IMG/VR virus record: IMGVR_UViG_3300021401_000004
Location: 28,961 to 92,960 of that record
Length of the DNA: 64,000 nucleotides
DNA from: a virus
Direction: 5' to 3' (one strand)
Made by a program: the position numbers and the translations under genes. Below are positions 6,711-14,495 of this stretch, one piece after another. The notes below the pieces were generated by a model, which ran no database searches, had not been told where the DNA came from, and was given only the letters and a program-made list of their open reading frames with translations. Every line of letters begins with the position of its first letter. The first letter of the stretch is position 1.

Positions 6711-6850
6711 CCTACCACTCGAAATATCCGCAAACCGAAGATACCCAACAGAAGCTTATCAAATGGGGTTGGTGCGACACTCTTGTCCGCCCGCTGTATT
6801 GGAAAACCATTTACGAAGATAGGCGAGAGCGCCGTATTCTTACCACCTAG
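6707..6850 (+). CDS. Small hypothetical protein
   Basis: A 47-residue protein, ATGA-overlapped with its upstream neighbour. The 13-bp motif ends on the A of its start codon, so GGA of the motif may double as the ribosome site. Basic C-terminus; no known family. Confidence 0.5.
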   Translation: MTYHSKYPQTEDTQQKLIKWGWCDTLVRPLYWKTIYEDRRERRILTT

Positions 6851-6862
6851 TACGGAAAACGT

Positions 6863-7045
6863 ATGGAAGTTTTGATATGGTATAACTCGCCGTACGTTCC
6901 AAACGAGCCTGACGTTGTTTTTCTCTTCTCAAGCCCGCAGCTTGCCCGAAGATTCGTTAGTGATTTAGGCGATGTTCACGCGAGTTCTGTAAACAAATTT
7001 AGAGACCCGTTTAAAGCGGGAGTCGTTACGGTTGAAAACGTATGA
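6863..7045 (+). CDS. Small hypothetical protein
   Basis: A 60-residue protein (MEVLIWYNSPYVPNEPDVV...). The start codon again coincides with the last base of a TACGGAAAACGTA motif (6851-6863). Its stop overlaps the next start (ATGA). No recognised domain. Confidence 0.5.
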   Translation: MEVLIWYNSPYVPNEPDVVFLFSSPQLARRFVSDLGDVHASSVNKFRDPFKAGVVTVENV

Positions 7046-7371
7046 CCTTCGAAGAATGGGCAGATCGGCTTGATCTTAGGGCGGGAGCCTTCGAGCAATT
7101 TCCGCCCGCAGGAATCAAAGACCCGTGGCGCTGTGACGGCCCTTGCAATCAGTTGATGTACGGGCAAGCTCGCGATAATAACTGGAACTACCCATCGCCC
7201 GAAGGCGTTCCGACAGGATATTTCTTGTCCGAAGAATACCCGCGAGTCTGCGACATCTGCTGGACATTATACAGCGTCCTGAAAGACCGAAGTTACTGGA
7301 CGACCCTGCTCGCAGAACGCAGCAAAGCTTACAAGAAATTAACCAACGGTGGCAATTATCTCTCAACGTAA
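7042..7371 (+). CDS. Hypothetical protein with Cys pairs
   Basis: A 109-residue protein with RCDGPC near residue 32 and RVCDIC near residue 71, suggesting one zinc-binding site. Translation is coupled on both sides (ATGA before, TAATG after). Function unknown. Confidence 0.55.
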   Translation: MTFEEWADRLDLRAGAFEQFPPAGIKDPWRCDGPCNQLMYGQARDNNWNYPSPEGVPTGYFLSEEYPRVCDICWTLYSVLKDRSYWTTLLAERSKAYKKLTNGGNYLST

Positions 7372-7586
7372 TGGAAATCAAGACGAATTTCTTCACGAAA
7401 GCCACCACAGCGCCCGCGCCGACAATGGCGCAGGTAATGTTCACGAATGACCCGAAGTATAGGGCGACGTATGGCGGTTGGCTGTACGAGAACTTTGACG
7501 AACTTGCCCGAGAATACAAGACTCACGGGCGATTCCTTTCCTTAGCTGAAATCCAAGACACTGATTCCCCTTTAGACCTTACATAA
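7371..7586 (+). CDS. Small hypothetical protein
   Basis: A 71-residue soluble protein, the last of the small-gene cluster; its start overlaps the upstream stop (TAATG). No family recognised. Confidence 0.5.
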   Translation: MEIKTNFFTKATTAPAPTMAQVMFTNDPKYRATYGGWLYENFDELAREYKTHGRFLSLAEIQDTDSPLDLT

Positions 7587-7860
7587 GTTCAAGCTACGGG
7601 CAAAAGATGGTCCGGACGATTGGATTATCGCCATCTTAGTTCGTACGCTTGCCCGCAGAGTCATCCTCTGCACCCCGCGCTTTGTCTGCGGGCAATGAGA
7701 CAGAAAGAGTCGTCTTAGCGGGCGATTCTACGCCAATTGCGAGTTGAGGCGGCAGCCAACATACTTGCGACCTCCGAGAACTTGCCCGAGTTCATTTTCC
7801 GCACTGCGTCTATAGCGCCGTCCGGACGGAGGTAATTTTCTAGGACACTAAGGATAAATC
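7587..7860 (+). other. Non-coding 274-bp region with long hairpin
   Basis: No convincing ORF. TTGCCCGCAGA (7649-7659) and TCTGCGGGCAA (7685-7695) form an 11-bp perfect stem with a 25-nt loop. No T-run follows, so it is more likely a structured RNA or processing site than a terminator. A weak 13-bp motif variant (TTTTCCGCA) lies near 7797. Confidence 0.4.
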
Positions 7861-8463
7861 ATGGGAACAGCAGGACGCGCCAAAGCTCCGTGGGAGGATT
7901 ACGGAGAGAATCTGATGGGCCACGACTCGAAAGAGATGGACGCCCTCATACGAAAGTATGCCGAGAATCGCTATGTAACCTCTAGCGCCCAGAATCAAGA
8001 AGAGTTGGCTCGGCAGAAGGAAATCAACTACGCGCTCGCGGCCCAATACCGCTTCCTTGATCCCGCCGACTACGAAGATATCCATGCCCGTATCGGGCAA
8101 GTTATGACTTACGAGCAGTTCATCGGAAAGCTCAGGGATGGCTGCAAGCTGAAATGCTTCTATCGCGAGATGGGGCATCCGCAGATGATCGCTCTTTGGG
8201 GCGTAAGAAAAGAAGGCCAGCAGGCGGACGTGATCTCGTGGTGCCAAAGGCCCGCCATGATTGAGCTAGAAGTACCCCGCTTCGATGACAAGGGCGTTCC
8301 TTCGGGATTCCGATATCGGGGTTGGAGAACTTGTCTGATGGACGCCCGCAGAAAAGGATTCCTTACCGAGGCGCAGATCAAGAAAGTTTTCGGGGAACCA
8401 ATAGGTCCCGCCGCCCGCACATATTTGAAATTCATGCAATCGCTTAGACAAAACTATGAGTAG
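7861..8463 (+). CDS. Hypothetical virion-region protein
   Basis: A 200-residue, soluble, mixed-charge protein beginning MGTAGRAKAPWEDYGENLMG. Its place between the capsid and fibre genes suggests a head or connector function, but I recognise no fold. The stop is followed after six bases by the next ATG. Confidence 0.6.
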   Translation: MGTAGRAKAPWEDYGENLMGHDSKEMDALIRKYAENRYVTSSAQNQEELARQKEINYALAAQYRFLDPADYEDIHARIGQVMTYEQFIGKLRDGCKLKCFYREMGHPQMIALWGVRKEGQQADVISWCQRPAMIELEVPRFDDKGVPSGFRYRGWRTCLMDARRKGFLTEAQIKKVFGEPIGPAARTYLKFMQSLRQNYE

Positions 8464-8469
8464 GTTCTC

Positions 8470-8733
8470 ATGATTTACAGCACGTCAGATTCCCGCCTTG
8501 CGAGCTTCCTCCAGATTCGGGGCGTAGCCTTGCAGGGTACGGACACTCGATACCAAGGCGACGAAGATCGCGTCCATCTTTTGTTCGAAGTAGACGAAGA
8601 TAGAATTACGGGCCTCAAACGCGAGTTCTTTGAAGGCGGGCAAGTTCCTGCTCTGGAATTCGCAAATGTAATGAAATCCACGATGCACGCGATCCGCGAA
8701 GCCCGCGAACTATCCCGAGAATCCCTGCGTTAA
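8470..8733 (+). CDS. DUF5659-like small protein
   Basis: An 87-residue protein with the pattern TSDxxLASFL, a central RVHLLFEVD strand and a helical tail after FFEGGQVPALEFANVM. This resembles the small DUF5659 phage family, whose role is unknown. Start ATG 8470. Confidence 0.55.
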   Translation: MIYSTSDSRLASFLQIRGVALQGTDTRYQGDEDRVHLLFEVDEDRITGLKREFFEGGQVPALEFANVMKSTMHAIREARELSRESLR

Positions 8734-8793
8734 TCCATTTTCCGTACAAGACTCTGCCCGTCACGATCCTAACACCCAACCTAAAGAGGAACT

Positions 8794-9411
8794 ATGTCTA
8801 ACGATCCGAAGCTCGTAAATGAATCTGGATTAATCAAAGCCGATGATGTGATATTGGCGTCCCCGTTGAGCGAACTAAATATCACGGAGTTAACTCGTCG
8901 GAAGTTGCTGACCGATATTTTGTCTCAAGAAGCCGAGCGAGAGGATGTTATTGAGCGTCTCGCCGATAGACGTAACAAGCGCAACACCAAGTCCCAAGAG
9001 TACGAATCTCGCGGGCGCGAGCTAGTCAAAACTGGCCGGGATCAGGCAGCGGTTCAGAACGCTTGCCAGCATAAAAAGGGCGGCAGAGGGAACATTCCGG
9101 GCGGCTTCTTGCGCGGGAACGATGTAAATTATTCGGTCATCAAGCACACCTTGCCGACTAATCAGATGTATATTCGCTGCACCCGGTGCGGCAAGACCTG
9201 GAAGCCCGTAAGTCAATTTGATTACGACATGAAATCCGCCGAAGGCAAAGCTGCATATGAAGCCGCGAAGGTTGAGTATCAGCGGGCAATTGATTTCAAT
9301 ACCGACAACATCGAATCGTCGAGCATAACTTTCCAGCACACGAGCGACGATAACAACGTAACTGCTCAGAAGTTCGTCCACGACGTAATGAAGGACGTTA
9401 CCCTTCGGTAA
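8794..9411 (+). CDS. Hypothetical protein with zinc-ribbon-like segment
   Basis: A 205-residue protein with a coiled, charged N-terminal half, then a Cys/His segment (ACQHKKGG ... YIRCTRCGKTW, residues about 88-135) that could hold zinc. A ribosome site AAAGAGGAA precedes ATG 8794. No known family; virion-associated by position. Confidence 0.55.
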   Translation: MSNDPKLVNESGLIKADDVILASPLSELNITELTRRKLLTDILSQEAEREDVIERLADRRNKRNTKSQEYESRGRELVKTGRDQAAVQNACQHKKGGRGNIPGGFLRGNDVNYSVIKHTLPTNQMYIRCTRCGKTWKPVSQFDYDMKSAEGKAAYEAAKVEYQRAIDFNTDNIESSSITFQHTSDDNNVTAQKFVHDVMKDVTLR

Positions 9412-9462
9412 CAAAAGATGCGAAACTCATCGCGGGCTCCGTTATAGCCGGAGCAACTTTAT

Positions 9463-9987
9463 ATGTCTAACAGCCAAATCTATCCAAGTTCGTCGTATCC
9501 AGGGTTTGGCGATCTCTTGACTACCCCAGGTTCGCCCGCGACCACGGTAACCGGGCTCCAAACGTATCCTGTTGCTAATTTCGCGCCGCAAGCGGGTGAG
9601 ATTCTGTACTTCTCGCAAGGCGAGTGGCAGCCTACTTTGTTTTCGGGCGTCCAAGGCCCGCAAGGCTCGCAAGGCCCGTTCTCAACTTTGTTTGATACTG
9701 CGGGCGATTCCGTAGTTCTCGGGCAGGGCGGGAATCAGTTCGCGATCAGCAACGCCGCTGGAAGTGCGTCGGTTAGTAATTCTTCGGGCAACGCGTACGT
9801 CACGATTAAAACTGGATTAACTATTTTAGGGGCGACCCCGACCGCGCCCGCTTCTCAGTTAGGAGTCGGGGCGACAACGGCCACAACCGCGACAAGCGGC
9901 AGCGAAACATTGCCCGCGCAGCCCGCAGGATTCTTGGTAATGAATCTCGGCGGAACCGTAATCAAGATACCGTACTACAATGCTTAA
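9463..9987 (+). CDS. Short collagen-like structural protein
   Basis: A 174-residue protein, Gly/Ser/Thr/Ala-rich, with a brief collagen-type run GVQGPQGSQGP near residues 63-73. It resembles the longer fibre genes at 11551, 13056, 17616 and 35274, but the triplet block is tiny. Probably a virion surface or neck decoration. Confidence 0.55.
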   Translation: MSNSQIYPSSSYPGFGDLLTTPGSPATTVTGLQTYPVANFAPQAGEILYFSQGEWQPTLFSGVQGPQGSQGPFSTLFDTAGDSVVLGQGGNQFAISNAAGSASVSNSSGNAYVTIKTGLTILGATPTAPASQLGVGATTATTATSGSETLPAQPAGFLVMNLGGTVIKIPYYNA

Positions 9988-10108
9988 AAGACTTCTAAAA
10001 CGGCTGATTCTCTGGGCGCTTGACGGCGGGCTTCCGCAGATCGTGATTGTACAGAAAACGGATAGCCCGCAAATGATCGACATTCGAGTCCCGAAAGTAA
10101 AGCGTTAG
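9980..10108 (+). CDS. Small basic protein overlapping the upstream gene
   Basis: A 42-residue protein starting at ATG 9980, inside the end of the previous gene. It is amphipathic and basic at the N-terminus (MLKRLLKRLILWALDGG). It contains a TACAGAAAACGGA motif read as VQKTD. Its stop overlaps the stop of the antisense HNH gene. Confidence 0.45.
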   Translation: MLKRLLKRLILWALDGGLPQIVIVQKTDSPQMIDIRVPKVKR

Positions 10109-10596
10109 ATTTGGTTTAGCAAAGCGAAAGGGCCGTGCAGTTCCGAGGCAGCATCATTATAAGATTTGGCAGCCTCGATTTCCGTTTTGAATCTCCCAAG
10201 TTTTCTATTGCGCTTTCCCACCCATATTTGTGCCAGCCATCTACCGGACTCCGCATCAAAAGACACGCCTTTAAATCTTGAAGTTGTTTTGCGGGTGGTT
10301 TTTCTTCTGTTTCGACAATTTTCCGACCGCGTGCATTTGCGCAGGTTACTTTTACGACAATCCAATCCGTTATGGTTTATATGGTCTACGTGGGTGTTCG
10401 AGTCTGAAACTTTAAGAATGAACCGATGCAGCCCAATCGTAGCCCGAGTTCCCTTGTTTCGCGGCCCGTGCCTCTGGGCGTAAATAACTCTGCTGTGGGG
10501 TTTGATGCACACAAACCAGTTGAATTCCACAACCCGTTCGTAGTCCTCGTCATCCACTAAAGCTTCGTAGCCACGATTTAGAGGAACTATTTTCAT
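10105..10596 (-). CDS. HNH homing endonuclease with AP2 domain
   Basis: A 163-residue protein. Residues about 67-100 have LHRFIL...HVDHINHNGLDCRKSNLR, the HNH nuclease core; the C-terminus (RFKGVSFDAESGRWLAQIWVG) is an AP2 DNA-binding fold. ATG 10596 is chosen over longer frames because the promoter at 10604-10632 leaves only seven bases between the -10 box and this ATG, which implies a leaderless transcript. It is inserted antisense in the virion operon, just before 10652. Confidence 0.85.
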   Translation of the reverse strand: MKIVPLNRGYEALVDDEDYERVVEFNWFVCIKPHSRVIYAQRHGPRNKGTRATIGLHRFILKVSDSNTHVDHINHNGLDCRKSNLRKCTRSENCRNRRKTTRKTTSRFKGVSFDAESGRWLAQIWVGKRNRKLGRFKTEIEAAKSYNDAASELHGPFALLNQI

Positions 10597-10603
10597 GTGG
10601 GAA

Positions 10604-10632
10604 ATTCTATCACATAACTTTTCAACTGTCAA
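10604..10632 (-). promoter_or_regulatory. Leftward sigma-70 promoter of the HNH-AP2 gene
   Basis: On the minus strand: TTGACA (10632-10627), 17-bp spacer, TAGAAT (10609-10604). No 13-bp motif is embedded, unlike most other leftward cargo promoters in this arm. Confidence 0.65.
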
Positions 10633-10651
10633 GACGGAGAGGTAACTCCAA

Positions 10652-10921
10652 CTGTTCCAAAATTTCCCATTTTCGACAGGCCAAGCCACGGTCACGGGCG
10701 TTGCCAGCCTGATTGTTGGCGCGAATGCTGCCCGCTCGGGTATCGTCATCAGCAATACCGACGCCACGAATACCGTGTACTTGATCGAGAATACCTCGGG
10801 CACGACTTCCACGGGACATTACTTGCCCGCAGGAGCTAGCATTGGATTCTCGACCACGCTCGCTATTTACGGAATTACGAGCGGCCCATCAGTAGTTGTG
10901 ACTTGGTTGTCCACACAATAA
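10652..10921 (+). CDS. Small structural protein, apparent CTG start
   Basis: An 89-residue protein aligning along its length with the product of 16637 (LFQNFPFSTGQATVTG versus MFQNYPFNTSQVSVTA). It is Thr/Ser/Gly-rich and beta. In the position of the ATG used by its paralogue there is CTG (10652), preceded by GAGAGG at normal distance and by an in-frame TAA three codons upstream. Either CTG initiates, or the gene was damaged when the HNH gene inserted just upstream. Confidence 0.5.
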   Translation: MFQNFPFSTGQATVTGVASLIVGANAARSGIVISNTDATNTVYLIENTSGTTSTGHYLPAGASIGFSTTLAIYGITSGPSVVVTWLSTQ

Positions 10922-10924
10922 GAC

Positions 10925-11554
10925 ATGTTCTGCGCCTATCTAGAGCAAAATACGGTCAATGGGAAGTTTTACTCAGGCAAAGGCCCGTGGAAAAAGCGCC
11001 GTGCTTCCCGAATCTGGCATGCCCATAATCCACAAGGCCATTGGCACAATTCCTTAATCTGTCGGGCATATAGAAAACACGGGTCGGATGCTTTTGCTCT
11101 ACACACAATCTGTCTATTCGATACGGAAGAAGCGGCTTTTGAACAAGAGAAGGCTTGGATTCGCGAGCTAGACCTAATGAATCCGGAAAAAGGATACAAC
11201 CTGACTCTAGGCGGGGAAGGAACTTCTGGGTATGTATACACGCCTGAGCATAGGCAAAAACTTTCGACAGCCCACAAAGGCAAGCCCGCCAAAAATCTGT
11301 ATGCTTTACATTCCCCTGAAAGCAGACGCAAGGCGGGGCTAGCAATTCGCGGAAGAAAGCAATCTCTCGAAACTGTTGCTAAAAGACGTGCCACCTTTCT
11401 AGCTAATGGCGGGAATAAGGGCCGTCCGTCCCATCTTCGAAAGACTCATTGTTTTAGGGGACATTTGTTGCCCGAAATAATTGCCGTAGGCATTCCTCGA
11501 CATTGTTTAGAATGCCGTCGTATTTATTACGCAACCAATAAGGCCTCCCGTTGA
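10925..11554 (+). CDS. GIY-YIG homing endonuclease
   Basis: A 209-residue protein. The N-terminus CAYLEQNTVNGKFYSGKGP is a GIY-YIG nuclease start; a downstream Glu-rich helix (EEAAFEQEKAWI) carries the conserved catalytic Glu region. The middle has NLTLGGEGTSG and TPEHRQKLSTAHKGK repeats of the NUMOD type that bind DNA, and the end has a Cys cluster (CFRGH...CLECRR). A free-standing SegA-like mobile gene within the fibre cluster; its stop overlaps the next TTG start (TTGA). Confidence 0.85.
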   Translation: MFCAYLEQNTVNGKFYSGKGPWKKRRASRIWHAHNPQGHWHNSLICRAYRKHGSDAFALHTICLFDTEEAAFEQEKAWIRELDLMNPEKGYNLTLGGEGTSGYVYTPEHRQKLSTAHKGKPAKNLYALHSPESRRKAGLAIRGRKQSLETVAKRRATFLANGGNKGRPSHLRKTHCFRGHLLPEIIAVGIPRHCLECRRIYYATNKASR

Positions 11555-13047
11555 GTAACAAACAATATCCCGTTCCATTTGAGTTCTCTTCTAAGAGTGG
11601 CGGAGGCTCGCCCGGACCTCAAGGTCCCCAAGGGCCTGCGGGCACTCAAGGGTTTCAGGGTCCACAGGGCTCCGCTGGAAGCCAAGGTGCAACTGGAAGT
11701 CAGGGGCCGCAGGGAACGTCGGGATCGCAAGGTTTTCAAGGACCTCAAGGTAGCGCGGGTGCTCAAGGGCCACAAGGCAATCAAGGCACCCAAGGAGTGC
11801 AAGGTCCGCAAGGCTTCCAAGGTTTTCAAGGACCAGCATCAAGCTCTGTTCCGTGGTCGTCGCTCACGAACGCTGTTGCGAACTTAACGCTCGCAAACGG
11901 GGCCAATGCCACGACGTTCAATCAAACTGCCGCAGTAGGCTGGATTTGGGCCAATACTACCGTAGCGACCGCCGTGTCTACTAATCTTAGCCCATTGCTT
12001 GAAGTGGCTGCGAATTACTGGACTGGATCGGCTTCGGCTCAGGATTCCTGGAATCTACAATCTCAGATCGCCACGGGAACTAATGGAACTAGTGCGCTAT
12101 CTTTTAATCACCTAGGGTCAATAGGAAATAACTATGTTGCATTCCCAGTTACTGGAATTCAGTTTCCAAATACCCCGTTTGCGGTAGATTTCGGAAGCAA
12201 CGCGGCTTGGACCTTGAATTTTACCAACGCGAGCGGCGTAACCACGAACGGTGCGCTAACCTTCGCCAGCAGCACCCTGACGCTTAAAACTTCTGTTGCG
12301 AATAACTTTCTGGCGTTTAACGGAAACGTAACATCAAGCGCCACTGCTTGCGTCTCGCTCGGTAACACGACTTCTTTCGCGGCGACAGCGGCCATAACCC
12401 AAGTCGATATCCAGTTAGCCCACGACACGTTCAATCCGGGCAGCGGATCAGCTTCGTTCCAAGCAGTTCAGATTTCCCCGGCGATAAAGGGAACTTCTAA
12501 CGGGAATACGACGGCATTGGTTGTCAACCCTACGTTGACCGCCACGAATCTTACGGGCACGAATCGGATTGCGTCTTTCCAGAGCGCGGGAACTACCGCT
12601 CTTGATATCGGATACGTTGGCACGATTACAACTTACGGCGGACTGACCACGGTTCGGCGCGGAGTCCCGTCGAGTATTGCTTCCACGGACTTGACGGCTC
12701 AGACTGCCGCTATCGCCGCAACCACTTTGTTGTCCGCGCCCGCTACTGGAGCGTACCGAGTCGCGTGGTCCGCCACAATTACTACTGCTTCAGATACCTC
12801 CTCCGTGCTCGGGGGCTCGGGCGGTTTTCAAGTTATATACACGTCCCCGACAGACAGTGTTGTCAAGACCACGGTTTCGGGCAATAGCGTTACTAGCGCG
12901 GCTAACACCACGGGAACTGCTGTCGGCGACGATATCGTGATATACGCCAAAACTGGAACGAATATTCAGTTCCAATACGGGTACACGAGCGTACAAACAA
13001 CGACCGCTATGGTTTTCGAACTTCACGTTTCGCTTGAAGCCCTCTAA
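11551..13047 (+). CDS. Collagen-like tail-fibre protein
   Basis: A 498-residue protein. Residues 20-94 are some 25 G-X-Y triplets, mostly GPQ, GFQ and GSQ, expected to form a rigid trimeric stalk. The remainder is Thr/Ser/Ala-rich beta structure. The segment GTSNGNTTALVVNPTLTATN (about residue 314) recurs in the fibre at 17616, so the two are paralogues. The start is TTG 11551, overlapping the endonuclease stop. Confidence 0.75.
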   Translation: MSNKQYPVPFEFSSKSGGGSPGPQGPQGPAGTQGFQGPQGSAGSQGATGSQGPQGTSGSQGFQGPQGSAGAQGPQGNQGTQGVQGPQGFQGFQGPASSSVPWSSLTNAVANLTLANGANATTFNQTAAVGWIWANTTVATAVSTNLSPLLEVAANYWTGSASAQDSWNLQSQIATGTNGTSALSFNHLGSIGNNYVAFPVTGIQFPNTPFAVDFGSNAAWTLNFTNASGVTTNGALTFASSTLTLKTSVANNFLAFNGNVTSSATACVSLGNTTSFAATAAITQVDIQLAHDTFNPGSGSASFQAVQISPAIKGTSNGNTTALVVNPTLTATNLTGTNRIASFQSAGTTALDIGYVGTITTYGGLTTVRRGVPSSIASTDLTAQTAAIAATTLLSAPATGAYRVAWSATITTASDTSSVLGGSGGFQVIYTSPTDSVVKTTVSGNSVTSAANTTGTAVGDDIVIYAKTGTNIQFQYGYTSVQTTTAMVFELHVSLEAL

Positions 13048-13055
13048 AATAACGA

Positions 13056-13871
13056 ATGACAAAAACGTATCAACTTGGCGATTATTGTTCGATGACGGTT
13101 CCTACGATGCCGTCCGATCTCGGGCCTCCTACTTCGGGCGTTCAAGATAGTCACGGAAATCTGGGAACTCCCGGCCAAGTTTTGAGTTCGATTGCGGGCG
13201 GAACGCAGTGGGTTTCCACAGCCTCCGGTTCGCAGGGCCCGCAAGGGCCGACGGGTAGTAACGGATCAACGGGCGTGCAAGGTCCGCAGGGCGCGACCGG
13301 AACCACGGGAAATTCTGGTAATACGGGAAGCCAAGGCCCACAAGGTAGTAATGGCAGTCAAGGTCCCCAAGGAACTCAAGGTTCCAGTCCGTTTTCCGGA
13401 GTTCAAGGGCCGCCCGTATACGCAATTCAAGGAACACAGTTTAGCTGCACGGCTCAAACTCCGACTTCAGTTCAAGGTTGCCAAGTTACGGGCTTGGCTG
13501 CCAACGCTACGTATAAATTCGAGATTCTTCTCGGAGTTCAGGGCGTAGGAATTCAAGGCTATCAGTTCGGGCTTCAGTGTACGCAAAGCGGAGCGTCGCA
13601 AGGCGCGGCGATTCTCGCCAAGGTCGCGGGCGGCCCGCAAGGAACTGTTGCCACAGGAACGGGCCATCAGAGTTATATGGCTACGGGCTTCGGTATCCAA
13701 GGCCCGCAAATGTGCGGCGCAGTCGGTAGCTCGTGGATGACCGCCGAGGGAATCTTCACCACCAACGCCGTTGCGGGCAGCGTGTTCGGCGTTCAGGTAA
13801 AAGGCACGCAGGCAACGATAACGCCCGCCGTGCTCGCGAATTCGTATCTCAGGCTAGAGCGGTTGGCTTAA
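13056..13871 (+). CDS. Collagen-like tail-fibre or tip protein
   Basis: A 271-residue protein. After a short head comes a G-X-Y block (residues about 50-115) and a C-terminal domain unusually rich in Gly-Val-Gln. Its order after the 11551 fibre suggests a second subunit of the same appendage. The 3' end overlaps the convergent methyltransferase by four bases. Confidence 0.7.
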   Translation: MTKTYQLGDYCSMTVPTMPSDLGPPTSGVQDSHGNLGTPGQVLSSIAGGTQWVSTASGSQGPQGPTGSNGSTGVQGPQGATGTTGNSGNTGSQGPQGSNGSQGPQGTQGSSPFSGVQGPPVYAIQGTQFSCTAQTPTSVQGCQVTGLAANATYKFEILLGVQGVGIQGYQFGLQCTQSGASQGAAILAKVAGGPQGTVATGTGHQSYMATGFGIQGPQMCGAVGSSWMTAEGIFTTNAVAGSVFGVQVKGTQATITPAVLANSYLRLERLA

Positions 13872-14449
13872 AGGTCTTGTAAAAAGTCTGCGGGCACCGG
13901 GCTGTGCGTTTTCCGCACAAGTTTTAGACTTTCTCTGATGTCTTTTCCGTCATCCGGAGCTTCGTTGCCGAGAACCGTCCAATTAGGTCGGGACCGACGT
14001 CCGAATATTTCAAGATAAGGGCCGGGGAAGTTTTGTTCGATTATCTCGTGAATTGTGTCGGGCTTCTGGCTGTGCTTCAAGCGGGGAGACGCAAAGATAG
14101 ACCGTTGTTTAGGGCAACGGACGGAAGGAACGTTTGGTTTTCGCCCGACCATGACAAGTTCGTGGTCCCCACGAAACCAATATCCCACTCCTAGGCCAGT
14201 ATTCTTATGCCACACGAGTTGGGACTTGTACTCGAACCCCCACGCTTTCATAAGCTCCACGGATTCCCAGACGAAAGGCCCGGTCGTCCAGCAAAATAGG
14301 TAGCCCGAAACAACGTCCCCAACGGGCAGAGTTTTGAGTTCATCAATGGGCATGAGTTTGTATTGGTCACAAACATAGCCCTGACTTTTGCCTGCCCGAA
14401 CCTCTCGGTAGGGCCAAGGCGGGTCGATAATTGCGGTTTGAAAAATCAT
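13868..14449 (-). CDS. MT-A70 family adenine DNA methyltransferase
   Basis: A 193-residue protein. The catalytic DPPW (residues 9-12) is followed by WTTGPFVWESVELMKAWGF and a C-terminal HSQKPD...LEIFGR, the MT-A70 signature in which SAM is bound near the FGR segment. It methylates adenine N6, probably for self-protection. ATG 14449 is six bases from the -10 box (TACAAT) of a strong promoter, so the mRNA should be leaderless. It is carg oriented against the fibre operon. Confidence 0.85.
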   Translation of the reverse strand: MIFQTAIIDPPWPYREVRAGKSQGYVCDQYKLMPIDELKTLPVGDVVSGYLFCWTTGPFVWESVELMKAWGFEYKSQLVWHKNTGLGVGYWFRGDHELVMVGRKPNVPSVRCPKQRSIFASPRLKHSQKPDTIHEIIEQNFPGPYLEIFGRRSRPNWTVLGNEAPDDGKDIRESLKLVRKTHSPVPADFLQDL

Positions 14450-14455
14450 CAAGTA

Positions 14456-14484
14456 ATTGTACAGAAAACGAACTAGTTTGTCAA
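14456..14484 (-). promoter_or_regulatory. Leftward promoter with embedded 13-bp operator motif
   Basis: Minus strand TTGACA (14484-14479), 17-bp spacer, TACAAT (14461-14456). The motif (14460-14472) fills the right half of the spacer and the first -10 bases, so a protein bound there would block RNA polymerase. Confidence 0.7.
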
Positions 14485-14495
14485 GACCCTAAAAC

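Noticed and set aside
10597-10812. Longer leftward HNH frame beginning at 10812
   Set aside because: The added residues are the antisense of the 10652 gene; the promoter sits at 10604-10632, downstream of that start.
11579-11887. Alternative frames rich in Lys/Arg within the collagen-like genes, both strands
   Set aside because: They are the shifted or antisense reading of G-X-Q repeats and have no ribosome site.
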